From: Clostridium sp. 1001271st1 H5
GTDB lineage: Bacteria > Bacillota > Clostridia > Lachnospirales > Lachnospiraceae
Direction: 5' to 3'
DNA length: 64,000 nucleotides
Assembly: GCF_005845215.1 (NCBI RefSeq)
Contig: NZ_SPHO01000019.1
Location: 58,830 to 122,829, forward strand
Shown here: piece after piece, positions 8,345 through 17,160 of the stretch
How positions within the stretch are numbered: position 1 is the stretch's first letter
Layout of the letters: the number at the start of each line of letters is the position of its first letter
The notes under the pieces: generated by a model
Databases searched by the model: none
What the model was told of the DNA's origin: nothing
Seen by the model: only the letters and a program-made list of their open reading frames with translations
Translations under genes and position numbers: made by a program

Positions 8345-8914
8345 TCAACCCTTGTGGCCGTTAAACTGATTCATTGCCGCGTCAGCGCCCTGCGTAATCA
8401 TCATCTCCACTGCCCCGGCCGCTTCCTTAAACGCATTTTCCATGACAGCCCTGTCCTCCTTGGAGAACCGGCTTAAAACATAGTCAGCCAGGTCCATTTT
8501 CTTAGGTTTATCGCCCACTCCCACCTTAATGCGTGGGAACTCCTGGGTTCCCAGGTGGGCAATGATATTCTTAATCCCATTATGGCCTCCTGCGCTGCCC
8601 TTTTTCCGGATTCGCAGCTGTCCCACATCCAGGCTGATATCATCATATACAATAATAATATGTTCCGGGTCCACTTTATAGAAATCAGCTGCCGCCCTTA
8701 CGCTCTCACCGCTCAGATTCATAAAGGTCTGGGGCTTTAAGAGCAGCACCTTCTGTCCGCCGATGATTCCTCTTCCGTAACAACCCTTAAATTTTTTCTC
8801 CTCCACAGTGGTGCCCAGGCGGTCCGCCAGCACGTCTATGACCTCAAATCCCACATTATGTCTTGTCTTTTCATACTCCCTGGTGGGATTGCCCAAACCT
8901 GCAATGATATACAT
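8345..8914 (-). CDS. pth: Peptidyl-tRNA hydrolase
   Basis: 189 residues, the usual Pth length. It frees peptides from tRNA after premature drop-off. Seen: N-terminal IAGLGNP, catalytic His in TRHNVGF (about residue 20), PQTFMNLSG, and Asp in IVYDDIS. The ATG at 8914 (or GTG at 8917) follows a strong TAAGGAGG. The frame stays open to an ATG at 8995, which would add a basic 27-residue extension, but the site there is poor. It is upstream of mfd with an 18-base gap, probably one transcript. Confidence 0.95.
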   Translation of the reverse strand: MYIIAGLGNPTREYEKTRHNVGFEVIDVLADRLGTTVEEKKFKGCYGRGIIGGQKVLLLKPQTFMNLSGESVRAAADFYKVDPEHIIIVYDDISLDVGQLRIRKKGSAGGHNGIKNIIAHLGTQEFPRIKVGVGDKPKKMDLADYVLSRFSKEDRAVMENAFKEAAGAVEMMITQGADAAMNQFNGHKG

Positions 8915-9086
8915 CACCTTGTCGTCCTCCTTACGGCCTTCCGCTTTCTTTCCAAATCCCAGCCGCTCTTTTATTCTCTCCCATATTCCGCTCATATTCC
9001 CGCCACTTTACCTTCCAGTTTTATGATTTGTCTTACTCATTCCCTTTGCATTTCCCAATATCTTCCTATTATTCAAAACACGCCTT

Positions 9087-9129
9087 AAAGCGTTAGATAC
9101 ACACCACATGGGGTATCTAACGCTTTTTT
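9087..9129. terminator. Strong hairpin upstream of pth, possible terminator
   Basis: A long perfect stem (AAGCGTTAGATAC and its complement around a 12-base loop). Six T follow on the plus strand, only TTTAAGG on the minus strand. No plus-strand gene ends here, so its role is unclear; it may be a back-up terminator for the minus-strand glycosyltransferase gene. Confidence 0.4.
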
Positions 9130-9158
9130 CCGTTCCCTCATTCTATCAGATTACGCTT

Positions 9159-9197
9159 AAAATGTAAAGCAGATGGAGGCCTCTTTCCTCCATCTGC
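9159..9197 (-). terminator. Terminator after the GT51 gene
   Basis: Minus-strand stem GCAGATGGAGG with its complement around a short loop, followed by TTTACATTTT, about 70 bases after the stop of the transglycosylase gene. Confidence 0.7.
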
Positions 9198-9264
9198 CGT
9201 TCTTTTAATTTTCCAGTCTGCACCCGCCAGCCGCGATACCTGTCTGCAGCTCATGCTCCCGCCG

Positions 9265-9978
9265 TCACAGGCTGCTTCCCACTGCCATTGTTTCCAAAGC
9301 CCGTTCCTCTGTAAAATATCCGCATTCCACCAGGCGGTCCAAAACCTGCTGCTGCCGTCTGGCCGCCAGCTCCTGGCTCACAGTGGGCGCATAGCAGGAT
9401 GGTGCGTTGGGAATCCCTGCCAGCAATGTGCTCTCATAATCCGTCATGTCCTCAGGCTCTTTGCCGAAATAGCCCATGCTGGCATCCTTTACGCAATAAT
9501 ACCCGTTCCCGTAATAAATCGTATTGACATACAGCTCCAGAATCTCATTCTTGCTGTAATTCCGTTCTAAATCAAATGCCACCAGGACCTCCGCCACCTT
9601 GCGGACCAGTTCCTTTTCCTGGCTGAAATACATGTTCTTAGCCAGCTGCTGAGTCACCGTGCTTCCGCCTTCCACAAAGGCTCCTGCCTTTATATCATTA
9701 AATACAGCCCTTCCAATGGCAATGACGTCGATTCCCGGATGGTTATAGAATCTGTGGTCCTCCACGGACAGCACTGCATCCACATAAATCTCAGGAAGCT
9801 GGTCAAAGGTGGTATAGTTCTCCTTAGCACGTATGGACGCCACCTTATCCTCAAGGCTGACGCTGTCCATGGCCTCCCGGTACATTCCGTAGCCCTTGGC
9901 AGCCACTGTCACGCAGAAACACAGCGCCACCGTAAACATGACCGCTGCCACCCATTTTATACCTGTACGCACCTTCAT
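9265..9978 (-). CDS. Monofunctional peptidoglycan glycosyltransferase (GT51)
   Basis: 237 residues: one N-terminal membrane helix (about residues 8-28) then a GT51 domain outside the membrane. It polymerises lipid II into glycan strands. Catalytic Glu is in EDHRFYNHPG (about residue 93); GGSTVTQQLAKN and the ELYVN motif are also intact. No transpeptidase domain follows, so it is an MtgA-like or stand-alone transglycosylase and not a class A PBP. The ATG at 9978 follows GGGTGAAAGG. Flanked by its own terminator and by a 430-base gene-free region with divergent transcription. Confidence 0.9.
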   Translation of the reverse strand: MKVRTGIKWVAAVMFTVALCFCVTVAAKGYGMYREAMDSVSLEDKVASIRAKENYTTFDQLPEIYVDAVLSVEDHRFYNHPGIDVIAIGRAVFNDIKAGAFVEGGSTVTQQLAKNMYFSQEKELVRKVAEVLVAFDLERNYSKNEILELYVNTIYYGNGYYCVKDASMGYFGKEPEDMTDYESTLLAGIPNAPSCYAPTVSQELAARRQQQVLDRLVECGYFTEERALETMAVGSSL

Positions 9979-10230
9979 CCTTTCACCCGCTTTCTCTTCT
10001 GAATCCTGTATTGTGGAACCATCTTATCTCATATATGTATCATATCACAAGAGAATGCAATAATCTTTGAATTTGCCTTAACATACCGTGACTATTCTCT
10101 GACTATTTATGAAATTTTTTCTAAAGGTCTGATTGGTTTTTCTTAAGGATTTGAGCCCCTCATACACAGGTATTTTAAGGCGTTCCGCCCTTGCATAACG
10201 CCTCATACTATGCTAAACTATAACCGTTGT

Positions 10231-10299
10231 GATGCCTGTATAAGTTCATGATTGGATGAACGTTTCTACCAGCTACCGGAATAGTTGACTACATGCTTC
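10231..10299 (+). ncRNA. Purine riboswitch aptamer, guanine class
   Basis: All core elements are present in order: P1 ending GUAUAA, P2 GTTCA/TGAAC with loop UGAUUGG, the junction GTTTCTACC, P3 AGCTA/TAGTT with loop CCGGAAT, and the J3/1 element GACTAC. The C in GAC corresponds to position 74 of the xpt aptamer, which by established rules selects guanine or hypoxanthine (adenine aptamers have U). It precedes the FAD-dependent dehydrogenase gene by about 130 bases and overlaps a terminator, so ligand binding should switch the gene off. Confidence 0.92.
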
Positions 10300-10322
10300 T
10301 ATTTTGCATACTGGTTTTTTTT
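10269..10322 (+). terminator. Expression-platform terminator of the purine riboswitch
   Basis: ATGC/GCAT plus outer CCAG/CTGG pairings followed by eight T. It shares bases with the aptamer's P3 and P1 3' strand, which makes terminator formation dependent on aptamer folding. Confidence 0.65.
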
Positions 10323-10428
10323 GTGCCCTGGAATGGATTTTAAAGGGCCAGGGAACGCCGGATGTACCGTATCCTAAGGCATTCCGCGAAACCAGGCAAA
10401 TCAGGCAGTGAAAGAAAGGAGTTTCCCT

Positions 10429-11838
10429 ATGAATCCAACCACAAATTACGACGTAATCATTATTGGCGCAGGTCCTTCCGGCATCTTCTGCGCGTATGAG
10501 TTAATCCAGAAGAAACCTGACATGAAAATCCTCATGGTGGAGAAAGGACGTCCCATTGAAAAGAGGGTTTGTCCAAAACGTACCACCAAGGTATGCGTGG
10601 GCTGCAAGCCCTGCTCCATTACCACTGGTTTTGCCGGCGCCGGTGCATTTTCAGACGGCAAGCTGTCCCTTTCCCCAGACGTAGGCGGCAACCTTCCGGA
10701 AATCCTGGGTTATGATAAAACCGTTGAACTCTTAAAGGAATCTGACAACATCTACTTAAAATTCGGCGCTGATACCAATGTATACGGCGTGGACAAACAG
10801 AACGAAATAGAAGAAATCCGCCGCAAAGCCATTGGGGCTAACTTAAAGCTGATTGAATGCCCCATCCGCCACCTGGGAACAGAGGAAGGCTATAAAATTT
10901 ATACCCGCCTCCAGGAACATCTTCTGGCCCAGGGCATTACCATGGAGTTTAACACCATGGTCAGGGACATCATCATTGAAGGCAATACCGTAAAGGGTAT
11001 CATTACAGACAAGGATGAAACCTACTATGCGCCTGAGGTGGTTTCGGCCATTGGACGGGAGGGTTCTGACTGGTTCTCTCATATCTGCGGCAATCACGGA
11101 ATCCAGACCCAGGTAGGCACCGTGGACATAGGCGTCCGTGTGGAGGTCCGGGATGAGGTCATGAAGTTCTTAAACGAGAACCTGTACGAGGCCAAGCTTG
11201 TATACTATACCCCTACCTTTGACGACAAGGTCCGCACCTTCTGCACCAATCCATCCGGAGAAGTGGCCACAGAATACTATGAAAACGGCCTTGCAGTGGT
11301 AAACGGCCATGCATACAAATCCAAGGAGTATAAGACTAATAATACCAACTTTGCCCTTCTGGTGAGCAAGAACTTTACCAAGCCCTTCAACGAGCCCATT
11401 GAGTACGGCAAGCATATTGCCCAGCTGTCCAATATGCTCTGCGGCGGGAGGATTATGGTCCAGACCTTCGGAGACTTCCAGAGAGGCCGCCGGACCACAG
11501 AGGAACGCCTCTGCCGCAACAACCTGATTCCCACACTGAAGGATGCAGTACCCGGCGACCTGTCCCTGGTATTCCCTCACCGCATCATGACGGATATCAA
11601 GGAAATGCTGCTGGCCCTGGACAAGGTGACTCCCGGAATTGCCAGCGACGAAACCTTGCTCTACGGCGTGGAGGTCAAGTTCTACTCCAATAAAGTAGTG
11701 GTAAACGCTGACTTTGAAACCAGCATCAGAGGACTGCGGGCGATTGGAGACGGCGCATCCGTTACCAGAGGGCTGCAGCAGGCTTCCGCCAACGGCATCA
11801 GCGTGGCCAGGAGTATCCTGAAGCAGATGGAAGCATAA
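10429..11838 (+). CDS. FAD-dependent dehydrogenase (COG2509-like NAD(P)/FAD oxidoreductase)
   Basis: 469 residues. The FAD-binding GxGxxG is at the N-terminus (IIIGAGPSG), followed by a Cys-rich segment CPKRTTKVCVGCKPC near residue 52 that may hold a redox or metal centre, a GFAGAGAFSDGKLS motif, and a C-terminal dinucleotide-domain return GDGASVTRG. It resembles an uncharacterised family of flavin dehydrogenases common in Firmicutes; the substrate is unknown. The start at ATG 10429 is chosen over GTG 10408 because AAAGGAG lies 8 bases before it. The guanine riboswitch upstream implies a tie to purine status. Confidence 0.85.
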   Translation: MNPTTNYDVIIIGAGPSGIFCAYELIQKKPDMKILMVEKGRPIEKRVCPKRTTKVCVGCKPCSITTGFAGAGAFSDGKLSLSPDVGGNLPEILGYDKTVELLKESDNIYLKFGADTNVYGVDKQNEIEEIRRKAIGANLKLIECPIRHLGTEEGYKIYTRLQEHLLAQGITMEFNTMVRDIIIEGNTVKGIITDKDETYYAPEVVSAIGREGSDWFSHICGNHGIQTQVGTVDIGVRVEVRDEVMKFLNENLYEAKLVYYTPTFDDKVRTFCTNPSGEVATEYYENGLAVVNGHAYKSKEYKTNNTNFALLVSKNFTKPFNEPIEYGKHIAQLSNMLCGGRIMVQTFGDFQRGRRTTEERLCRNNLIPTLKDAVPGDLSLVFPHRIMTDIKEMLLALDKVTPGIASDETLLYGVEVKFYSNKVVVNADFETSIRGLRAIGDGASVTRGLQQASANGISVARSILKQMEA

Positions 11839-11889
11839 CAGGCCCTGTCCGGCATACACGGTCATACTCGCCCAAAACCACATAATACC

Positions 11890-11937
11890 AAAACGTTTGG
11901 AACCCCCTAATTATCAAGAGGACTCCAAACGTTTTTT
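11890..11937. terminator. Bidirectional terminator between convergent genes
   Basis: AAAACGTTTGGA pairs with TCCAAACGTTTT; TTTT follows on both strands. It serves the dehydrogenase gene on the plus strand and the gene remnant on the minus strand. Confidence 0.85.
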
Positions 11938-11946
11938 GCTGTATAA

Positions 11947-12345
11947 TCAACCTTTTATATGCGCTGATATAGACTCCGCATCAGAGTCAGGATAGCGCCC
12001 AATCAAATCATATAACTTCTGCACCACCTCTTCCGGCTCCATTAAGTCCTCAGCAATCCTGGCAGCGGACTGCCCCCTCTCCCGTTTCCGCATGACCTGG
12101 TTTATCAATTTTGCCATCTTCCCCCGCTCCAATCCCTTTTCAATTCCTTTGTTTTCCCGTTCCTCCAGCTCATCTGCAAAAAGTTCCCGCAGAGCATCAC
12201 ACATCTTATCCACCTCCTGACATGTTTCCCAGTTTGCCCGCATGATTAAGTCCATGGCAGTCTCGTACAGGGGATTTTGTTCCTTCCCCTTATATTCCTT
12301 TACCAGTACTTCAATATCTTCTTCCGGCTTCAGCCCGCTTCTCAA
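11947..12345 (-). pseudogene. C-terminal remnant of an Rpn/PD-(D/E)XK transposase-like protein
   Basis: 132 codons starting only at a TTG without ribosome site. The residues match the C-terminal, Glu/Lys-rich helical part of Rpn-family (recombination-promoting nuclease) proteins, e.g. the NKGIEKGLERGK repeat. The N-terminal nuclease core with its Asp and Glu/Gln-x-Lys is missing; upstream in frame the sequence runs straight into the spoVG terminator. I read it as a truncated, probably non-functional copy. An alternative is a short expressed helical protein read through from spoVG. Confidence 0.65.
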
Positions 12346-12372
12346 GCGGCTCAGCCAGATATTGCACAGGCC

Positions 12373-12425
12373 AACACAAAAAACAAGAGCTGTCCCGGTT
12401 CACATTGGTTATCCGGAAACAGCTC
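12373..12425 (-). terminator. Terminator after spoVG
   Basis: Minus-strand stem GAGCTGTTTCCGG with CCGGGACAGCTC, followed by TTGTTTTTTG. It begins 24 bases after the spoVG stop. Confidence 0.85.
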
Positions 12426-12448
12426 CCACTCATTGTTCTGTATGTATC

Positions 12449-12736
12449 TTATGCCATCCCATCCTCTGCCGCCTCATTCTCCAGCAAGGTTGTCTCATAC
12501 TTATTCAGAATAATGGTCTGAATCATATCCCTTGTGTTGGAGTTAATCGGATGAGCAATGTCGCGGTACTCTCCGTCCGCCGCCTTGCGGCTTGGCATGG
12601 CTATGAATAAACCCTTCTCCCCCTCTATTACCTTGATGTCATGAATGACGAATTCATTGTCCAGTGTGATGGAAACAATTGCTTTCATCTTGCCTTCCTT
12701 TTCAACCCGTCTCACTCTCACGTCTGTAACCTGCAT
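12449..12736 (-). CDS. spoVG: SpoVG, septation/gene-expression regulator
   Basis: 95 residues, full length. Typical start (MQVTDVRVRR), central IHDIKVIEG and MPSRK, and the HPINSNTRD motif. In Firmicutes SpoVG is a small nucleic-acid-binding protein acting on sporulation septum formation and other genes. It lies 77 bases after glgD on the same strand and has its own terminator; a TATAAT (plus-strand 12813-12818) overlapping the glgD stop may give it a private promoter. Confidence 0.96.
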   Translation of the reverse strand: MQVTDVRVRRVEKEGKMKAIVSITLDNEFVIHDIKVIEGEKGLFIAMPSRKAADGEYRDIAHPINSNTRDMIQTIILNKYETTLLENEAAEDGMA

Positions 12737-12813
12737 GTTTTCTACCCCTTCCGTCTTATCCCGCCGGTCCCCCGCTCTGCGCTCCCCGTGCGTACCGCGG
12801 GGCTATGTGCGTA

Positions 12814-13935
12814 TTATAATGTATACCTTTCGTTTTTCTCCACAACGATTTTGATGTTTTCCGGTGTGCCGATGTGCGTGGTGTTGGCACGGATGGTATC
12901 CCTGCTCTCTACAATGCAGTTCTCAATCACTGTGTTGTCGCCAATATAGACATCATTTAAAATGATGGAATTCTTGATTACACAATTGTTGCCTACGTAT
13001 GCCTTCTTAAAGAGAATGGAATTTTCAACTGTACCATTCAGGATACATCCGCTGGAAATCAGGCTGTTTCTAACCAACGCGCCAGGGTTATACTTGGCTG
13101 GAGGAAGGTCATCAATCTTAGTATATACATTAGGATACTGCTTGAAGAAGTAATCCCTCACCTCAGATTTAAGGAAATCCATATTGGTCTTATAATAGGA
13201 GTCCACAGAAGCAATGTTGCTCCAGTAGCCGTCCAGCTTATAAGCATAGATTCTCTTAAGGTTCTTATAGCGTACCAGAATATCATTGACCAGGTCATAC
13301 CTGTCCTCTGCTGCGCAGCGCTCCAGCAGTTCAATGAGCTGCCTTCTGCGGATGACATAGATACCGCAGGAAATGGTAGTTGCGTCAGATGCCATGGGCT
13401 TCTCCTCAAAGTCCGTGATACGGCCGTCATCATTCAGCTTAACGCAGCCGAACCGTGTTACATCCGTGCCCTCTTCCATGTCCTTGCAGACAACGGTGAT
13501 GTCTGCCTTTTTCTCAATGTGATATTCCAGAACCTTATTATAATCCAGCTTGTATACGCCGTCGCCTGCCGCAATGACAACGTACGGTTCATGGCTGTTC
13601 TTTAAGAATGTAAGGTTCTGGTACAATGCGTCTGCCGTGCCCCTGTACCAATCACCGTTTTCCGGCGTGATGGATGGGGTGAATACAAACAGACCGCCCT
13701 GTTTACGTCCGAAATCCCACCACTTGGAGGAACTTAAATGCAGGTTCAGGGACCTGGAATTATACTGTGTAAAAACTGCCACGTTCTGGATGTGGGAATT
13801 TGTCATGTTGCTGAGTGCAAAGTCAATGCTGCGGTAGCTTCCTGCAACCGGCATGGCAGCCACTGCCCTCTTATTAGAAAGTTCCCGCATCCTCTTGCTG
13901 TTACCACCTGCTAATACGATACCGATTGCTCTCAT
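12814..13935 (-). CDS. glgD: Glucose-1-phosphate adenylyltransferase, GlgD subunit
   Basis: 373 residues. Nucleotidyltransferase domain with a modified start (LAGGNSKRM) and a C-terminal left-handed beta-helix with hexapeptide repeats (NNCVIKNSIILNDV region). GlgD proteins are paralogues of GlgC that have lost catalytic residues and act with GlgC in ADP-glucose synthesis for glycogen. The ATG overlaps the glgC stop by four bases (ATGA), so the two are coupled. Confidence 0.95.
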   Translation of the reverse strand: MRAIGIVLAGGNSKRMRELSNKRAVAAMPVAGSYRSIDFALSNMTNSHIQNVAVFTQYNSRSLNLHLSSSKWWDFGRKQGGLFVFTPSITPENGDWYRGTADALYQNLTFLKNSHEPYVVIAAGDGVYKLDYNKVLEYHIEKKADITVVCKDMEEGTDVTRFGCVKLNDDGRITDFEEKPMASDATTISCGIYVIRRRQLIELLERCAAEDRYDLVNDILVRYKNLKRIYAYKLDGYWSNIASVDSYYKTNMDFLKSEVRDYFFKQYPNVYTKIDDLPPAKYNPGALVRNSLISSGCILNGTVENSILFKKAYVGNNCVIKNSIILNDVYIGDNTVIENCIVESRDTIRANTTHIGTPENIKIVVEKNERYTL

Positions 13936-15206
13936 TTTACGCCACCTGCCTTTATAATGTAATTTCCGCCAGCCAGTAATCCGTCAGGATAATCGCCCAC
14001 GGTTGTCTCGCCTGCTATGGCAGTGTTCTTGCCTACCTTAACCCCGTCTGGAATTACAGAATTCTCACCAATGGTCACCAGGTCGAACTGATATACCTTG
14101 GGGTCATATGTACTGGGTGCGTATTCGCCTGTTCCCAGCTCCACGCCTGAGCCAATCCTTACGTTCTCAGCAATGATGGCCTTATTAACAACAGCACCGG
14201 CTCCAATGGCGGTCCCCTGCATTACAATGGAATCCTTTACCACGGCACCCTTGGCAATGGTAACGCCTGCTCCGATAACAGAGTTCATTACCTCGCCGTA
14301 AATCTCAGTTCCCTCACCGATAATGCTCCGCTCAATATTTGCCTCATTGGAAATAAACTGGGGCGGAATCACATCATTCTTGGTGTAAATCTTCCAGTAT
14401 TCCTCATACAGGTTGAACTCAGGGATGATATCAATAAGCTCCATGTTAGCTTCCCAGTAAGAGCCCAGCGTACCTACATCCTTCCAGTAACCATTATATT
14501 CATAGGCGAATATCCTGTCGCCTCTTGCATGGCAGTATGGAATGATGTGCTTGCCGAAATCGCATCCCGGCTCTTCCTTCATCTTAATCAGAGCTTCCTT
14601 TAATACCGGCCAGCTGAATATGTAGATACCCATGGAAGCCAGATTGCTTCTGGGAACTGGAGGCTTCTCCTCAAATTCCGTGATACGGTTAGACTCGTCC
14701 GTAATCAGGATGCCAAAACGGCTGGCCTCCTCAATGGGAACCGGCATGGCAGCAATGGTGATATCTGCATTATTGGCTTTGTGATAATCCAGCATTACCT
14801 CGTAATCCATCTTGTAAATATGGTCGCCGGATAAAATCAGAACATATTCCGGATTATATGATTCCATATACTCCAGGTTCTGATAGATTGCATTGGCAGT
14901 TCCTGTGTACCAATCGCTGCCTTTGCTGCGCTCATATGGGGGTAAAACGGTCACACCACCAACGTTCCGGTCTAAATCCCATGGTACACCAATTCCGATA
15001 TGAGAATTTAAACGTAATGGCTGATACTGTGTCAATACCCCGACTGTGTCAACTCCGGAATTGATACAGTTGCTCAGCGGAAAATCAATGATTCGGTACT
15101 TCCCCCCAAAAGATACGGCCGGCTTGGCTACTTTTTGTGTTAGTACGCCAAGGCGGCTTCCCTGTCCGCCTGCTAATAGCATAGCTATCATTTCTTTTTT
15201 AATCAC
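13932..15206 (-). CDS. glgC: Glucose-1-phosphate adenylyltransferase, catalytic GlgC
   Basis: 424 residues. It makes ADP-glucose from ATP and glucose-1-phosphate, the first committed step of glycogen synthesis. Motifs: LAGGQGSRLG at the N-terminus, GDHIYKMDY, FEEKP and the C-terminal hexapeptide beta-helix. The start is GTG at 15206 behind AGAGGTGAT (ATG five codons later is a weaker alternative). First gene of glgC-glgD-spoVG. Confidence 0.95.
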   Translation of the reverse strand: MIKKEMIAMLLAGGQGSRLGVLTQKVAKPAVSFGGKYRIIDFPLSNCINSGVDTVGVLTQYQPLRLNSHIGIGVPWDLDRNVGGVTVLPPYERSKGSDWYTGTANAIYQNLEYMESYNPEYVLILSGDHIYKMDYEVMLDYHKANNADITIAAMPVPIEEASRFGILITDESNRITEFEEKPPVPRSNLASMGIYIFSWPVLKEALIKMKEEPGCDFGKHIIPYCHARGDRIFAYEYNGYWKDVGTLGSYWEANMELIDIIPEFNLYEEYWKIYTKNDVIPPQFISNEANIERSIIGEGTEIYGEVMNSVIGAGVTIAKGAVVKDSIVMQGTAIGAGAVVNKAIIAENVRIGSGVELGTGEYAPSTYDPKVYQFDLVTIGENSVIPDGVKVGKNTAIAGETTVGDYPDGLLAGGNYIIKAGGVK

Positions 15207-15243
15207 GTTATCACCTCTTGCTGTTAAAATTTTTGTAATTTTA

Positions 15244-15249
15244 ATTATA
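15244..15249 (-). promoter_or_regulatory. Probable -10 box of the glgC promoter
   Basis: A perfect TATAAT on the minus strand lies 38 bases before the glgC start; the -35 is poorly conserved. Confidence 0.45.
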
Positions 15250-15453
15250 CCACAAACTTCGTAAATAGTACATAAATTTTTAAATTTATTTCATCGTTTT
15301 TGTGCATTTTTCCGACATTTTTTCCGTTTTTAACCATTTGATGTTGATTTATCTATATCTTGTACCCCTTTCCAAAATTTACCACTAAATAAGTCCCCCT
15401 CGCAGGCTGTATATTCACGGATGTTTTTGTCAAAAACAGCTATAAACATAATA

Positions 15454-15514
15454 TCAGATAATTTGTTGCCGGTGCATTCCAATTTCTGGAACGCCTCCAG
15501 CCGCAGTTATCTGA
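15454..15514. other. Inverted repeat in the glgC-asnS gap
   Basis: TCAGATAA (15454-15461) and TTATCTGA (15507-15514) enclose an inner TTCCA/TGGAA stem-loop. It lies upstream of the asnS promoter, so it is not part of that leader. Apart from this, the glgC promoter and the asnS promoter, I see nothing in 15250-15760; no T-box motif is present. Confidence 0.4.
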
Positions 15515-15650
15515 CATAATCTGCATCCGGCATGACCCGCTTCAGTTAAGTAACGCCCCTTATGCGGATTTTTCCCCGTTCATATACTACTATAATGCAA
15601 TCATATTGAAAATACAGGCTCCGTACCCGGACTCAGGGGAAAGTTAAGCC

Positions 15651-15679
15651 TTGAAACATGACGTGAAATATCATATAAT
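15651..15679 (+). promoter_or_regulatory. Sigma-A-type promoter of asnS
   Basis: TTGAAA, 17-base spacer, TATAAT, 82 bases before the asnS start; near-consensus. Confidence 0.8.
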
Positions 15680-15760
15680 CACGTATATGTAGTTACCGTC
15701 CATTTCCAGGGGAATTGGGGATACTGAATATATAGATAAGAGAAAAGGAGAACATCAGTC

Positions 15761-17152
15761 ATGGATCTGATTACCGTAAGAGAACTTTACAAACATCCGG
15801 AGGAACATCTGGGCAAGGAGATAAATGTGGGAGGCTGGGTACGCAGCCTGCGCGATTCCAAAGCTTTTGGCTTCATTGTTGTCAGCGACGGAAGTTTTTT
15901 TGAGACATTGCAGATTGTATATCACGATTCCCTTCCCAACTTTGCGGAAGTTTCTAAATTAAGCGTAGGCACCGCCATTCTTGTAAAGGGAACCCTGGTA
16001 AGTACTCCCCAGGCCAAGCAGCCTTTTGAGATTCAGGCCACAGAGGTAACGGTGGAGGGAACCTCCTCGCCGGATTATCCCCTTCAGAAAAAGCGCCACT
16101 CTCTTGAATACCTGCGCACCATCTCCCATCTGCGCGCCAGAACCAATACCTTCCAGGCTGTATTCCGTGTGCGTTCCTTAATTGCATACGCCATCCACCA
16201 GTATTTCCAGGAAAGGGATTTTGTCTATGTGCACACGCCGCTGATTACCGGCAGTGACTGCGAGGGCGCCGGTGAAATGTTCCAGGTAACCACCATGGAT
16301 TTAAACAATATTCCAAAGACAGGGGAAGGCAGAGTGGATTTCAGCCAGGACTTCTTCGGCAAGGCCACCAACCTGACCGTAAGCGGACAGCTGAATGCTG
16401 AGACCTATGCCATGGCTTTCCGCAACGTATATACCTTCGGCCCCACCTTCCGCGCTGAGAATTCCAACACAACCCGCCATGCAGCCGAGTTCTGGATGAT
16501 TGAACCGGAAATGGCCTTTGCGGATTTAGACGACGACATGTGCCTGGCGGAAGGCATGCTCAAATATATCATCCGTTTTGTCCTGGAGCATGCGCCGGAG
16601 GAGATGAATTTCTTCAACCAGTTTGTGGACAAGGGTCTTCTGGATCGTCTTCACAATGTATTAAATTCCGAGTTCGGCCGCATTACCTACACGGAAGCCG
16701 TAAAAATACTGGAAGAACACAACGATGAATTTGACTATAAGGTATCCTGGGGCTGCGATTTGCAGACAGAGCATGAGCGCTATCTGACGGAGCAGGTATT
16801 TAAAAAGCCTGTATTTGTAACTGATTATCCGAAGGAAATCAAGGCCTTCTATATGAAGATGAATCCTGACAACAAGACCGTGGCCGCCGTAGACTGCCTG
16901 GTTCCCGGTATCGGCGAAATCATCGGCGGAAGCCAGAGGGAGGACGATTACGACAGACTGGTAGCCAGGATGGACGAGCTGGGCCTTAAGAAGGAAGACT
17001 ATGACTTCTATCTGGACTTAAGAAAATACGGCTCCACACGCCACGCAGGATTTGGACTTGGTTTTGAGCGCTGCGTCATGTACCTGACCGGAATGTCCAA
17101 CATCCGCGACGTAATCCCATTCCCAAGAACGGTTAACAACTGCGAATTATAA
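15761..17152 (+). CDS. asnS: Asparaginyl-tRNA synthetase
   Basis: 463 residues, usual length. N-terminal OB-fold anticodon-binding domain (about residues 15-105), then a class II catalytic core: motif 2 region TFRAENSNTTRHAAEFWMIE and motif 3 GFGLGFERCVMYL near the C-terminus. It charges tRNA-Asn in the cytoplasm. Ribosome site AAAAGGAG before ATG 15761. Transcribed from the strong promoter at 15651; unlike many clostridial synthetase genes there is no T-box. Confidence 0.97.
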   Translation: MDLITVRELYKHPEEHLGKEINVGGWVRSLRDSKAFGFIVVSDGSFFETLQIVYHDSLPNFAEVSKLSVGTAILVKGTLVSTPQAKQPFEIQATEVTVEGTSSPDYPLQKKRHSLEYLRTISHLRARTNTFQAVFRVRSLIAYAIHQYFQERDFVYVHTPLITGSDCEGAGEMFQVTTMDLNNIPKTGEGRVDFSQDFFGKATNLTVSGQLNAETYAMAFRNVYTFGPTFRAENSNTTRHAAEFWMIEPEMAFADLDDDMCLAEGMLKYIIRFVLEHAPEEMNFFNQFVDKGLLDRLHNVLNSEFGRITYTEAVKILEEHNDEFDYKVSWGCDLQTEHERYLTEQVFKKPVFVTDYPKEIKAFYMKMNPDNKTVAAVDCLVPGIGEIIGGSQREDDYDRLVARMDELGLKKEDYDFYLDLRKYGSTRHAGFGLGFERCVMYLTGMSNIRDVIPFPRTVNNCEL

Positions 17153-17160
17153 AGAATACC

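Noticed and set aside
8915..8995. 27-residue N-terminal extension of Pth
   Set aside because: The downstream ATG/GTG has a strong AAGGAGG and gives the normal family length; the upstream start has a weak site.
15640..15760. T-box leader of asnS
   Set aside because: Neither specifier stem features nor the T-box/terminator pair is present between promoter and gene.
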